64,000 nt of DNA, from NCBI RefSeq assembly GCF_001905595.1, contig NZ_LIXI01000005.1:648676-712675 (forward strand), in the 5' to 3' direction. The stretch comes from Streptomyces sp. CB00316 (lineage in GTDB: Bacteria > Actinomycetota > Actinomycetes > Streptomycetales > Streptomycetaceae). A model generated the notes under the pieces. That model was not told the origin of the DNA. It searched no databases and worked only from the letters and a program-made list of their open reading frames with translations. Below are positions 16,811 to 24,519 of the stretch, piece after piece (the stretch's first letter is position 1; every line of letters starts with the position of its first letter). The position numbers and the translations under genes are program-made.

Positions 16811-18496
16811 CTACGAGGTCTTCTTCTCGCGCAGGGTCCGCCACGCTCCGAAGACCGCGTCACGCGGACGGGAGCCGGTGGAGATGCTCACGCCCTGGAC
16901 GTGGGAGGTTCGAAGGATCGGGTAGTTGGCCTCGCCGAAGACGCCGCCGGTCAGTCCCGTTCCGCCATGGGTGGGCAGGCAGGGCAGGAAGCCGATGTGG
17001 GAGTCGTTGACCTTGAGCAGACCTCCGTTGCTCACCCGCGCCAGGAAGCGGTCCACGACCCGGGAGTCCGTGGCCCACAGGGAGTTGCGCAGGCCGTAGG
17101 CGTTGGAGTTGACGAAGTCGATGAAACGCTCGAGGAGTTCGTCGTCGGGCTCCGGGTCCGCGACCACGATGGGCAGCAGGGGGAAGAACGTCTCGTGCAC
17201 CACGGCTTCGACCTCGCGTGCGCGGTCCAGGCCGCGTACGACGATGACGGTCGGCTCCAGGAAGATGCCGTTGGGATCGCGGCGCTCGTCGAGCTGCATG
17301 GCGTGCCCGCCGCAGGCCAGCTCGGCACCCTTGGCCAGCGCGTCGTCCAGGCACTTGAAGAACTTCTCGTTGCGCAGCACGGGCGTGAGCAGTACGTCGG
17401 GTTCGGTCGGGTAGCCCGGCCGGATGTGGCCGACCTTGCGGACCAGGGAGGCGATCAGGTCGTCGGCCACGTCGGGGTGGACCAGGACCTGGTTGGGGAT
17501 CATGCACAGCTGCCCGGAGCCGTAGAAGCTCTCGGTGAGCGCCTCGGCCGCCAGCTCGATGTCGGCGTCCTTCCAGACGGTCACGACATCGTTGCCCGCG
17601 AGTTCGAGGATGGGCTTCTTGCCCTCGGCCACGCAGCGCGCCTCGAACTTGGTGCCGTTCTCGCTGGAGCCGAAGTAGATGATGTCGTCGACGTCGGGGC
17701 TGGCGAGCCAGGCCGAGAGCATGGGGCCGGGATCTCCGCAGACCACGTTGAGGGTGCCCGGCGGGGCGCCCACCTCGTCGAGTGCGGGGGCGACGATCTC
17801 CTGCATCACGTACATCACGCCGAGCGGGCCGCTGCGCGGGGCGCGGACGATCAGCGAGTTGCCACCCATGATGGCGGTGACGCCGAGCAGTGCGCTCGAA
17901 AGCGGCGCGTTCTGCGGCGGGTTCAGGCACACCACGCCGTCGGGCCGCCGGCGCACCTGGAGCCGCCGCTCACCGCGGTGGAACTCCTGGAGCATCTGGG
18001 AGCGGTAGAACGCGATGGATTCGGGGCTGAAGCACTCCAGCATCCCGGAGACCTGCCACTGGGCGAGCATCAGGGGATGCCCCTCCTGGACCAGGATCTC
18101 CGCTATCTCCTCGGCCCGCTCGGCGAGCTTGCCGTGCAGCAGCGCGCCGAAGCGTCCGATGCGGTCGTCGAGGGGGAACGCACCCCAGGCGGGGGCGGCT
18201 CCTGCCGCGGCGTCGATCGCCCGCTGAACGGTGGCCCGATCAGCCTTGGCGACCCGCCCCACGACGACGTCGCGCCGGTCCTCGGCCGTGATGCGCCCCT
18301 GTTCCAGTTTCCGCTTGAGCGTCAGGCTGGCGAAGACATCATCGAGCAGGGTGCTGGAATTGATCACGTACACCCAGTCAGAACTTTCCAGCGGCTCACC
18401 CCCCACATAAGAGTGGTAGGTGCGCAGAGAAACGGTTTCTCGGGGCGGAGCAGATTGGTTCTGCGACACCGGGCGAGACAGCTGTGTACTGCCCAC
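16811..18496 (-). CDS. aldehyde dehydrogenase-superfamily protein, candidate acyl-thioester reductase
   Basis: A 561-residue ALDH-fold protein. GTG 18496 is preferred because GAGGAG lies 5 nt upstream; a GTG two codons earlier overlaps that site. The catalytic cysteine is in YGSGQLCMIPNQV and the glutamate loop is LELAGND. Residues 150-200 match the NAD(P)-binding part, and the C-terminus has GGLLKVNDSHIG. It is the first gene of the main operon. Working in the reductive direction it would release the chain from ACP as an aldehyde for the aminotransferase. Oxidation of an aldehyde is the alternative. Confidence 0.72.
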   Translation of the reverse strand: MGSTQLSRPVSQNQSAPPRETVSLRTYHSYVGGEPLESSDWVYVINSSTLLDDVFASLTLKRKLEQGRITAEDRRDVVVGRVAKADRATVQRAIDAAAGAAPAWGAFPLDDRIGRFGALLHGKLAERAEEIAEILVQEGHPLMLAQWQVSGMLECFSPESIAFYRSQMLQEFHRGERRLQVRRRPDGVVCLNPPQNAPLSSALLGVTAIMGGNSLIVRAPRSGPLGVMYVMQEIVAPALDEVGAPPGTLNVVCGDPGPMLSAWLASPDVDDIIYFGSSENGTKFEARCVAEGKKPILELAGNDVVTVWKDADIELAAEALTESFYGSGQLCMIPNQVLVHPDVADDLIASLVRKVGHIRPGYPTEPDVLLTPVLRNEKFFKCLDDALAKGAELACGGHAMQLDERRDPNGIFLEPTVIVVRGLDRAREVEAVVHETFFPLLPIVVADPEPDDELLERFIDFVNSNAYGLRNSLWATDSRVVDRFLARVSNGGLLKVNDSHIGFLPCLPTHGGTGLTGGVFGEANYPILRTSHVQGVSISTGSRPRDAVFGAWRTLREKKTS

Positions 18497-18549
18497 GGAC
18501 ACTCCTCATAGTTCGAAAATCTGTCGGAGCCAACCTCGTGAGCGATGCT

Positions 18550-18588
18550 TTCAGAAAGCTCTGATAGGTCGCTTAGATCTCACTGATA
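18550..18588 (-). promoter_or_regulatory. SARP-type array of four 11-bp repeats upstream of the main operon
   Basis: Read leftward: TATCAG (18583-18588), TCTAAG (18572-18577), TATCAG (18561-18566) and TCTGAA (18550-18555), each exactly 11 bp apart. The last unit lies 53 bp upstream of the first gene's GTG. The last two units also form an imperfect inverted repeat, TTTCAGA-N4-TCTGATA. It lies in the 170-bp divergent region shared with the DUF2156 gene and may serve both directions. Confidence 0.55.
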
Positions 18589-18666
18589 CAAGCTTTTCAG
18601 CATTTCACCGTAACCTTCTGTTACATTCCCGCATACGCATAGACGATATGACGATGGAGTGGACTG

Positions 18667-19680
18667 ATGAGCCAGTCGGTGGAGTCTCCTCAAGGCGCTC
18701 AGAGGAAACTGGAGTCAGTTGTCAAGTCGATTCGGGATTACGGCGAGAACCCCAGCGCCTTCCTTGCGGTCAACGAGGGGAACGAGCACTTCGAAGGAAG
18801 CGGCCAAGGGTTCATCACCTATCGCCGGGCAGGCGGGTACTTCATCCAGTTCGGCGGCGTGTTCGCCCCGGAGGAGCAGCAGCGCACACTGCTGGAGGAG
18901 TTCGGGCGTTACGCGCGGTCACAGCGACGCAAGATCGTCGGAATCCAGCTCCAGCGGACGGACGTCGGGCTGTTCGCGGCCGCGGGATTCACCGTGAACC
19001 AGGTGGGCTCCTCGTACTCGGTGCATCTGCCGGAGTTCACGCTGCGCGGCACCAGGTTCATGAAGCTGCGCAACAAGATATCGAGGGCGAAACGCAGCGG
19101 CCTCGAAGTACGCGAGCTGCCGTACGACGAGGACGTCAGGAACCGGATCGGGGAGATCGACCGGCACTGGCTGCGCTCGAAGGGCAAGCACGTCAAGGAG
19201 ATCGAGTTCCTGGTGGGGCAGGTGGGCGGCCCGGCACAGGAGTACCGCCGACTGTTCGTGGGGCTCATCGAGGACAGGCCGGTCGCCTACATCTCCTACT
19301 CCCCGGCCTACGGCAGCCGCCCGGGCTGGCTGCACGATCTGAGCCGGCGCCTTCCCGATGTCATGCCGGGGGTCATGGAGGCCATCAACGCCGCGGCGAT
19401 CGAGCGTTTCACCGAGGAGCGCGCCGAGTGGCTGCACTTCGGCTTCACTCCGTTCACCGGTCTCGACCCCGCATGCGAAATCCCCGGCAACAGCGCGCTG
19501 ACGGGGAAGTTCATGCGGCTGCTCGCGGAGAAGGGGGGCTCGGTCTATCCGGCCGCAACACAGCTGGCCTACAAGGAGAAATGGGGACCCCATTCGGTAC
19601 TGCCCGAGTACCTGGCGTTCCAGGGGGGCGCCAGCTTCGGGGCGATCTGGCAGGTCCTGCGCGTGACCAAGTCCATCTGA
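18667..19680 (+). CDS. DUF2156/LPG-synthase-like aminoacyl-tRNA-dependent transferase (VlmA-like)
   Basis: A 337-residue soluble protein of the GNAT-related DUF2156 family that includes the catalytic domain of lysyl-phosphatidylglycerol synthases. Visible features are LRNKISRAKRSGLEVRELPY in the middle, LFVGLIEDRPVAYISYSPAY, and the C-terminal FGFTPFTGLDP. No membrane segment is present. In valanimycin biosynthesis VlmA moves serine from seryl-tRNA onto the alkylhydroxylamine, and I take this protein to do the same. It is divergent from the main operon and ends before a hairpin. A serine-type tRNA gene in the same cluster (32859-32946) supports a tRNA-dependent step. Confidence 0.75.
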   Translation: MSQSVESPQGAQRKLESVVKSIRDYGENPSAFLAVNEGNEHFEGSGQGFITYRRAGGYFIQFGGVFAPEEQQRTLLEEFGRYARSQRRKIVGIQLQRTDVGLFAAAGFTVNQVGSSYSVHLPEFTLRGTRFMKLRNKISRAKRSGLEVRELPYDEDVRNRIGEIDRHWLRSKGKHVKEIEFLVGQVGGPAQEYRRLFVGLIEDRPVAYISYSPAYGSRPGWLHDLSRRLPDVMPGVMEAINAAAIERFTEERAEWLHFGFTPFTGLDPACEIPGNSALTGKFMRLLAEKGGSVYPAATQLAYKEKWGPHSVLPEYLAFQGGASFGAIWQVLRVTKSI

Positions 19681-19711
19681 CCATTCCCGTGCAGGACGGC
19701 TCCCGGATGGC

Positions 19712-19759
19712 GGACGCCTCCGCGGCCCTACGGCCGGAGATCGCGTGACGGAGGCGTCC
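19712..19759. terminator. hairpin after the DUF2156 gene
   Basis: The arms GGACGCCTCCG (19712-19722) and CGGAGGCGTCC (19749-19759) are exact complements around a 26-nt loop, 31 bp after the stop. The rest of the 19681-20062 gap holds no convincing gene. Confidence 0.6.
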
Positions 19760-20062
19760 TCCCCGCACAGGGCGGCGGACGCCGGCCCCCGGCCGACGGT
19801 CCGGGCGCCGCAAGCAGGGCCGCCCCGGAGCCCGGCTCCGGTGGATGACCGGCCGCGACCGGTGCACGCTGAACCACGCGACCGGCGGAAGCGCCGCCCC
19901 AGCGGCGACGGCACCACGGGCGAGCGCCTCCACGTCCGGGCCGCCCGCGCCGTGCAGGTCGTGAACGCGGAGCCGGGCGCGCCCTTCGCACCCCGGGGCT
20001 GCGGGCGCGGAGCCGACGAGCCGCACGGGGGTCGGCCCGCCGGCCCACCCCGCCCCATCCCC

Positions 20063-20836
20063 TCAGCCGACCTCGTGCAGCAGGCTGGGCCCCTGACGCA
20101 GGATCTCGGACATGGTCCTCTGCAGTCCCGGCCCCGGCTCCAGGCCGAGGTCCGCGGACAGCCGCTGGCGCACCCGGTGGAAGGTGCCGATGGCGTCGGC
20201 CTGGCGGCCGCATCGATACAGGGCGATCATCAGCTGCTCGCACAGCCGCTCCCGGAGCGGGTGGCGTGAGAGAAGCTGCTCCAGCTCCGACACCACCTCG
20301 TAGTGGCCACCGAGCGCGAGCTTGGCCTCGACGAGGAGTTCCCTGGCCATGAGCCGCGTCTCCTCCAGCCGGGCGGCGGCGGTGCGGCAGATCATGCCGT
20401 GCCCGGTGTCGAGCAGCGCGGGCCCCCGCCACGTGTCGAGGGCGTTGGTGAGGAGGACGATCGCCTTCTCCGGCTCGCGGGCCTTCACGCGGCTCGCCAG
20501 TTCGACGTTCAGGATGAACCGTGAGGCGTCGATGTTCTCCGGCGGAAGCACGAGCATGTATCCCGACCCCGATGTCCGGATCACATGCCGTATTTCCTCT
20601 TTCCCGCTGTGCTGCACCAATGCCCGGCGCAGCCGGGCGATGTGCCCTTGAAGGGAGTTCGCCGCGCTGCGCGGCGGCTGCTCTCCCCAGAGTTCGTCAA
20701 GCAGAGCAGAGGAAGAGACCGTCATTCCGGAAGCGAGAGCGAGCGTCGCGATAATAGCCCTGAGCTTCTCACCTGGAATGCCGATCGGAATACGTTGATC
20801 GGTTACGACCAATGGCCCGAGCAGCCCGATGCGCAT
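20063..20836 (-). CDS. SARP-family transcriptional activator
   Basis: A 257-residue Streptomyces antibiotic regulatory protein. The N-terminal OmpR-like winged helix covers about residues 1-92 (SSALLDELWGEQPPRSAANS, HIARLRRAL, SGSGYML), and the bacterial transcriptional activation domain covers about 95-245 (LSRHPLRERLCEQLMIALYR). It has no NB-ARC or TPR extension, so it is a small SARP like ActII-4 or DnrI. It is the obvious candidate to bind the 11-bp repeats at the four BGC promoters and switch them on. It is transcribed divergently from a butyrolactone-receptor-like TetR gene. Confidence 0.9.
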   Translation of the reverse strand: MRIGLLGPLVVTDQRIPIGIPGEKLRAIIATLALASGMTVSSSALLDELWGEQPPRSAANSLQGHIARLRRALVQHSGKEEIRHVIRTSGSGYMLVLPPENIDASRFILNVELASRVKAREPEKAIVLLTNALDTWRGPALLDTGHGMICRTAAARLEETRLMARELLVEAKLALGGHYEVVSELEQLLSRHPLRERLCEQLMIALYRCGRQADAIGTFHRVRQRLSADLGLEPGPGLQRTMSEILRQGPSLLHEVG

Positions 20837-21247
20837 CTTATAACCCCCGCGGTTCGGAACTGATGAATGGACGTGTTACATTGAACTCGGCCACACGCAC
20901 GGAAACGCCAGAAGAATTCTCAAGTACACATGGAGCATCGCAGTCCTGATACCCAGAGGAACGTGCAACCGTCAGGGATGAACCGCTTGCCCTGGCGGAC
21001 GAGCCCGCTAAACCTTTCCGGACCGATGGATGCGGCATCACCTTGAGCGAGCGATGTGTCGAACTCTGTATCGATCCCAGAACATACACACGTGCTGGTT
21101 TTGATCACAACCCTTCCTCCGATTCAAAGTGAGAGCTATTTCGAGCCAACTCGAACAAGAATTAGCCAAGATCCAATCGTCTTGAACATCGGATTCAAGC
21201 CTCGTTGGTCATGGCGGTACTCATCGACAGGTTGAGGAGGAGAGTCA
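20837..21247. promoter_or_regulatory. divergent SARP/TetR control region
   Basis: This 411-bp gene-free region holds several operator-like elements: an ARE-like 22-mer at 21081-21102, and the inverted repeats TTCGAG-N4-CTCGAA (21140-21155) and CTTGAA-N7-TTCAAG (21181-21199). Its base composition is visibly less GC-rich than the flanking genes, as expected for promoters. The TetR gene has a strong GGAGG site; the SARP start has only a weak one. Confidence 0.6.
21081..21102. promoter_or_regulatory. ARE-like operator for a butyrolactone-receptor-type repressor
   Basis: AACATACACACGTGCTGGTT followed by TT resembles autoregulatory elements bound by ArpA/ScbR-type receptors, which combine an ACATAC half and a GGTTTT half about 22 bp overall. 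It sits between the SARP gene and a TetR gene of that type. The match is by eye only. Confidence 0.4.
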
Positions 21248-22000
21248 GTGACCAGACAGGAACGGGCGGCCAGGACCCGTCGGCTCATCCTGGAGGCCGG
21301 GGCGGAGGAGTTCTCCGAGCGCGGCTACGTGGCCGCGACATGCGTCGGCATCGCCGCGCGGGCGGGTGTCACCAGGGGGGCGTTCTACTTCCACTTCCCG
21401 TCCAAGCGCCATCTGGCGAGCGCCGTACTGGACGAGTGGATCGCCCGCCCGGCCGCCGCGGGACCGCTGCCGTTCAAGCTCGAAGAGCTGAAGGAACGAG
21501 CGCTGGCGACAGCTCGCCAGCTGGAGAGCGACCCCATAGTGAGCGGCAGCTTCCGGTTATGCCTGGAGCAAGGACTTGACACGACGCAACGACAGCGTCC
21601 GTATCTCGTCTGGACCGGACGCTACCGGCAGCTGCTCGAAGAGGCGGGCAGCCAAGGGGCGTTGCGTTCCGATGTCGCCACCGGAGACGCCGCGGAACTC
21701 CTGGTGGGCGCCTTCGCCGGCGCCCACATCGCCTCGCAGCTCCTGCCCGACGAGGCTGATCTGGGGCAGCGGGTGGTCTCCTTCATGCGTCACCTGCTGC
21801 CGAGCATGGCGACCCCCGAGGCTCTCGACCGCATCGCGCTCGCCACGAGCGCCGGGACGGCCGACGAGACCCGGACCACCACAGGTCAGGGGGGCGTGAA
21901 AGACGGTGAGCCGCCAAGGGAACCCTCGCATCCGAGCCGCCCCCCGGCCGGACGGACGTCGCCCCCCATTGCAGATTCCGACTGTCGGTACGTAACCTAA
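21248..22000 (+). CDS. TetR regulator, ScbR/ArpA (butyrolactone receptor) type, with TTA codon
   Basis: A 250-residue TetR protein starting at GTG 21248 behind GGAGG. The N-terminal HTH (residues 1-50: QERAARTRRLILEAGAEEFS, then RAGVTRGAFYFHFPSKRHLA) and the SGSFRLCLEQG segment near residue 105 are typical of autoregulator receptors. The leucine codon in that segment is TTA (21557-21559), so translation may depend on the developmental tRNA bldA. The C-terminal 40 residues are Pro/Thr-rich and exceed the usual length. It lies divergent to the SARP gene and probably controls it through the ARE-like site. Confidence 0.85.
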   Translation: MTRQERAARTRRLILEAGAEEFSERGYVAATCVGIAARAGVTRGAFYFHFPSKRHLASAVLDEWIARPAAAGPLPFKLEELKERALATARQLESDPIVSGSFRLCLEQGLDTTQRQRPYLVWTGRYRQLLEEAGSQGALRSDVATGDAAELLVGAFAGAHIASQLLPDEADLGQRVVSFMRHLLPSMATPEALDRIALATSAGTADETRTTTGQGGVKDGEPPREPSHPSRPPAGRTSPPIADSDCRYVT

Positions 22001-22121
22001 GGGCTATCACTCACGTGCGCGCTGCCGGGACGGTGACCCCCACGAGGGGAAACGTCGTGGCGGCCGCGGTCAGCTGCGACCCAGGTGGCGAAAACCGGTC
22101 GTAAGGGAGGAGCGCAGGACC

Positions 22122-22757
22122 ATGACTCAGCAGACGGTGACGCGGCGAACCGGACGCCGCACCCAGCAGGAGCGCTCCTCCACGACCACGCAACAGCTCC
22201 TCACCGCCGCGCGGAAGCTGTTCGCCCAGGACGGGTACACCCCGACCTCGCTCGACGCCATCTGCGACGCCGCCGAGGTCACCAAGGGCGCGTTCTACCA
22301 CCACTTCAAGAACAAGGAACAACTCTTCCGAGCGGTGTACGAACGCGAACAGCAGGACCTCTCCAGTGCGATCGCCCAGAAATACTCGCATTACAAGGAC
22401 CCCTGGGAAGCACTGTTCCAGGGAATGCGGGAGTTCCTGGTCGGCTCCATGGAGCCCAGCACCCAGCGCATCACGCTCATTGACGCGCCGGGTGCGCTGG
22501 GGTGGGAGGCGATGCGGGAAATCCGCGCCGACTGTCGGCGCATGATGTTCTACGGCCTCTGCCAGGCCTTGGGCAAAGGGCGGTTTCACCGGCACGAGAT
22601 CGAGTCCCTGGCCTCGATGGTCTACGGCGCCCAGTGCGAGGCCGCCATGGCCATGGCGCACGCCGACGATCCCGACGGACTCCTCGAAGCGACCCTGCGC
22701 CAGTTCCGTCACCTCTTCGACTCCGTCCGGCGTATGCCCGCCACGTTGGAGCCGTAG
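22122..22757 (+). CDS. TetR-family transcriptional regulator
   Basis: A 211-residue repressor with an N-terminal HTH (QQLLTAARKLFAQDGYTPTS, DAAEVTKGAFYHHFKNKEQL). The C-terminal domain differs from the two receptor-type TetRs of this cluster. ATG 22122 follows a GGGAGGAG site. Its operator is not known; the duplicated 17-bp palindromes around the MFS promoter (25999-26015, 26072-26088) are the natural candidates, because MFS exporters are commonly repressed by a TetR encoded nearby. Confidence 0.85.
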   Translation: MTQQTVTRRTGRRTQQERSSTTTQQLLTAARKLFAQDGYTPTSLDAICDAAEVTKGAFYHHFKNKEQLFRAVYEREQQDLSSAIAQKYSHYKDPWEALFQGMREFLVGSMEPSTQRITLIDAPGALGWEAMREIRADCRRMMFYGLCQALGKGRFHRHEIESLASMVYGAQCEAAMAMAHADDPDGLLEATLRQFRHLFDSVRRMPATLEP

Positions 22758-22841
22758 ACCGATCGGCCGGAGGGTTCTCCTACCGGAGTCCCGTCCTCGT
22801 GGGCTCTCGGTCGCCGGCCCGGGTGGGTGCCTGCGGAGGCT

Positions 22842-22878
22842 CCTCGGGGACGCCGGGCCCCTGCGGCGTCAGCCGAGG
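22842..22878. terminator. interrupted hairpin at the end of the degenerate SGNH gene
   Basis: CCTCGG (22842-22847) pairs with CCGAGG (22873-22878), and GACGCCG (22849-22855) pairs with CGGCGTC (22864-22870). The structure overlaps the stop codon of the leftward gene and lies between convergent genes. Confidence 0.5.
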
Positions 22879-23561
22879 GACAGCGGGCCGTACACGCCGA
22901 GGTGGACGCCGAGGCGGCGGATCGTCGCCGCGGCGGCGATGGCGTGGCCCCGTGCGTTGATGTGCCAGCCGTCCGCACCGAAGATGCCGGGGTCGGCTTC
23001 GGCGGGGTGGGCGCTCAGGTCGACGTGGATCGCGCCGTTGCGCAGCGCCAGGCCGTAGGTGCGCTCCGACAGCAGTCGCAGGCGTCGGCGCAGGACGTCC
23101 CTGGGCACGTTTCCCGTGCTGCCCCCGCCGAACGGCGCGAGGATGACCACCTCGACGCCCGCGTCCCTCAGCGGCGCGATGATCCGCGCCAGTTCCGCCT
23201 CCGTCGCGTCGGCGTCGAAGGACTCGCGCAGCACGTCGCTGCTGCCCGCGGCCACGGCTGCGAGTGCGGGCCGGAAGGTCAGCGCCTTGCCGAGTTGCCT
23301 GGCGCGCACCTCGGCGGCGACCGGGTCCCGCTGGGCCAGGTTGAGGTAGGCCAGGTCCGGATGGACCGTGCGCAGCGCGGCGGCCAGGCGGTGCGCCCAG
23401 GAAGCGTCGTCATACCCCTCGCACGGTTCCCCCGGCCCTTCCGCCATGGCGTCGCCCAGTACGACGAGCCGCCGCCAGGGCGCCTGCGCCAGTAGCTCTG
23501 TGGACATGTCCGGGGCAATGCAGTAGGGGTCGTACTGCTCGTCGGCAGAGCGCGCTTCCAC
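22869..23561 (-). CDS. SGNH-hydrolase-like protein with mutated catalytic residues
   Basis: A 230-residue paralogue of the next gene upstream (23721). The block I GDS motif reads GDA here (VVLGDAMAEG, codon GCC), so the nucleophile serine is alanine. The block III GxND reads GSSD, losing the oxyanion asparagine. The block V Asp-x-x-His (DGWHINARG) remains. The reading frame is intact with normal codon use, so it looks maintained rather than decaying. It may be a non-catalytic partner or a binding protein. Whether it starts at the ATG used here (MEARSADEQ) or later (MSTELL) is unclear. Confidence 0.75.
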   Translation of the reverse strand: MEARSADEQYDPYCIAPDMSTELLAQAPWRRLVVLGDAMAEGPGEPCEGYDDASWAHRLAAALRTVHPDLAYLNLAQRDPVAAEVRARQLGKALTFRPALAAVAAGSSDVLRESFDADATEAELARIIAPLRDAGVEVVILAPFGGGSTGNVPRDVLRRRLRLLSERTYGLALRNGAIHVDLSAHPAEADPGIFGADGWHINARGHAIAAAATIRRLGVHLGVYGPLSLG

Positions 23562-23650
23562 GGTGTCCTACCTTCCTTCCGTCGGCGTCCTTCACCTTGG
23601 TCTTGCGACCTGGACCGGCCTTCATGGACGAGCTTCGGACGGCCGGCGGC

Positions 23651-23698
23651 CCCGGCGGGGCGTGTCGTTACGGGGAGGGAACGGTACGCCCCGCCGGG
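23651..23698. terminator. 13-bp hairpin between the two SGNH genes
   Basis: CCCGGCGGGGCGT (23651-23663) pairs exactly with its complement at 23686-23698. It separates the SGNH genes into two transcripts or attenuates read-through. Confidence 0.55.
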
Positions 23699-23720
23699 AC
23701 CGGGGTTCTCAGGCGGCGGC

Positions 23721-24431
23721 TCAGGCCTTCTTGGCGGCGAGGTGCTTGCCCAGCGTGCGGATCACTTCGGTCGCGACGACCGCGTGCCCGCGCACGTTGA
23801 GGTGAAGGCCGTCGGTGGCGAAGATCGGCTCCTTGCCCGCGGGGTGGCTGGGAAGGTCGACGTGAAGGCCACCCATCCGGTGCGTCACCGCCTGGGTGAG
23901 GTCGGAGAACTGCTGGAGCCGCTGCTTCATGACCGCCTTGTACTTGTCGGCGACGTACGGCGTCCAGGTGTTGTCGAACAGGCCCATCGTCACCACGGTG
24001 CAGCCCCGGCTGCGCAGCGCCGAGACAATACGGGCCTGCTCCGTCTCGACGGCCGCCGTGTCGAAGTGCTTGCCCAGCAGGTCGTTTCCGCCCGCCACCA
24101 CGATGGCGATGTCCGGCTTGAAGTCCAGCGCCGGGTCGAGCTGAGTGGCCCTGATCTTCGCTGCCGGGAGGTCCCGCACGCCGAAGTTGTGGTATTCGAG
24201 CTGCGGGTTGATCTGGCGCAGCCCGGCTGCGACGCGATCGGCCCAGCTGAGGTCGGCGTAGCCCTCGACGGGCTCGCGCGTGCCCTCGACGATGCTGTCA
24301 CCGATGGCCGCGTACCGGGTCCAGGGGGCGCCCTGGAGCTGGGCGGCGATCTCCTCCACGGTCAGGATGTGCGGGTCCTGCAGCTCCTGCGTGCGGTCCG
24401 AGGGCATCTCCGTGCTCGTCATGACTGACAT
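23721..24431 (-). CDS. SGNH/GDSL hydrolase
   Basis: A 236-residue esterase-fold protein with all blocks intact: AAIGDSIVEG (nucleophile Ser), a Gly region, VAGGNDLL (oxyanion Asn) and DGLHLNVRGH (catalytic Asp/His). There is no signal peptide, so it acts in the cytoplasm. It could cleave an ester or thioester in the pathway or edit mis-primed acyl-ACP. The neighbouring paralogue lacks the catalytic residues. Confidence 0.85.
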   Translation of the reverse strand: MSVMTSTEMPSDRTQELQDPHILTVEEIAAQLQGAPWTRYAAIGDSIVEGTREPVEGYADLSWADRVAAGLRQINPQLEYHNFGVRDLPAAKIRATQLDPALDFKPDIAIVVAGGNDLLGKHFDTAAVETEQARIVSALRSRGCTVVTMGLFDNTWTPYVADKYKAVMKQRLQQFSDLTQAVTHRMGGLHVDLPSHPAGKEPIFATDGLHLNVRGHAVVATEVIRTLGKHLAAKKA

Positions 24432-24519
24432 CTCCTTCGGGTGAGACGGCTGTTGGGCCTGGGAAGTGCGGTGGAAGCCCGCGTCGTCCGCCCGGAGGGC
24501 GGGCCCGGCGGGACAGTCC

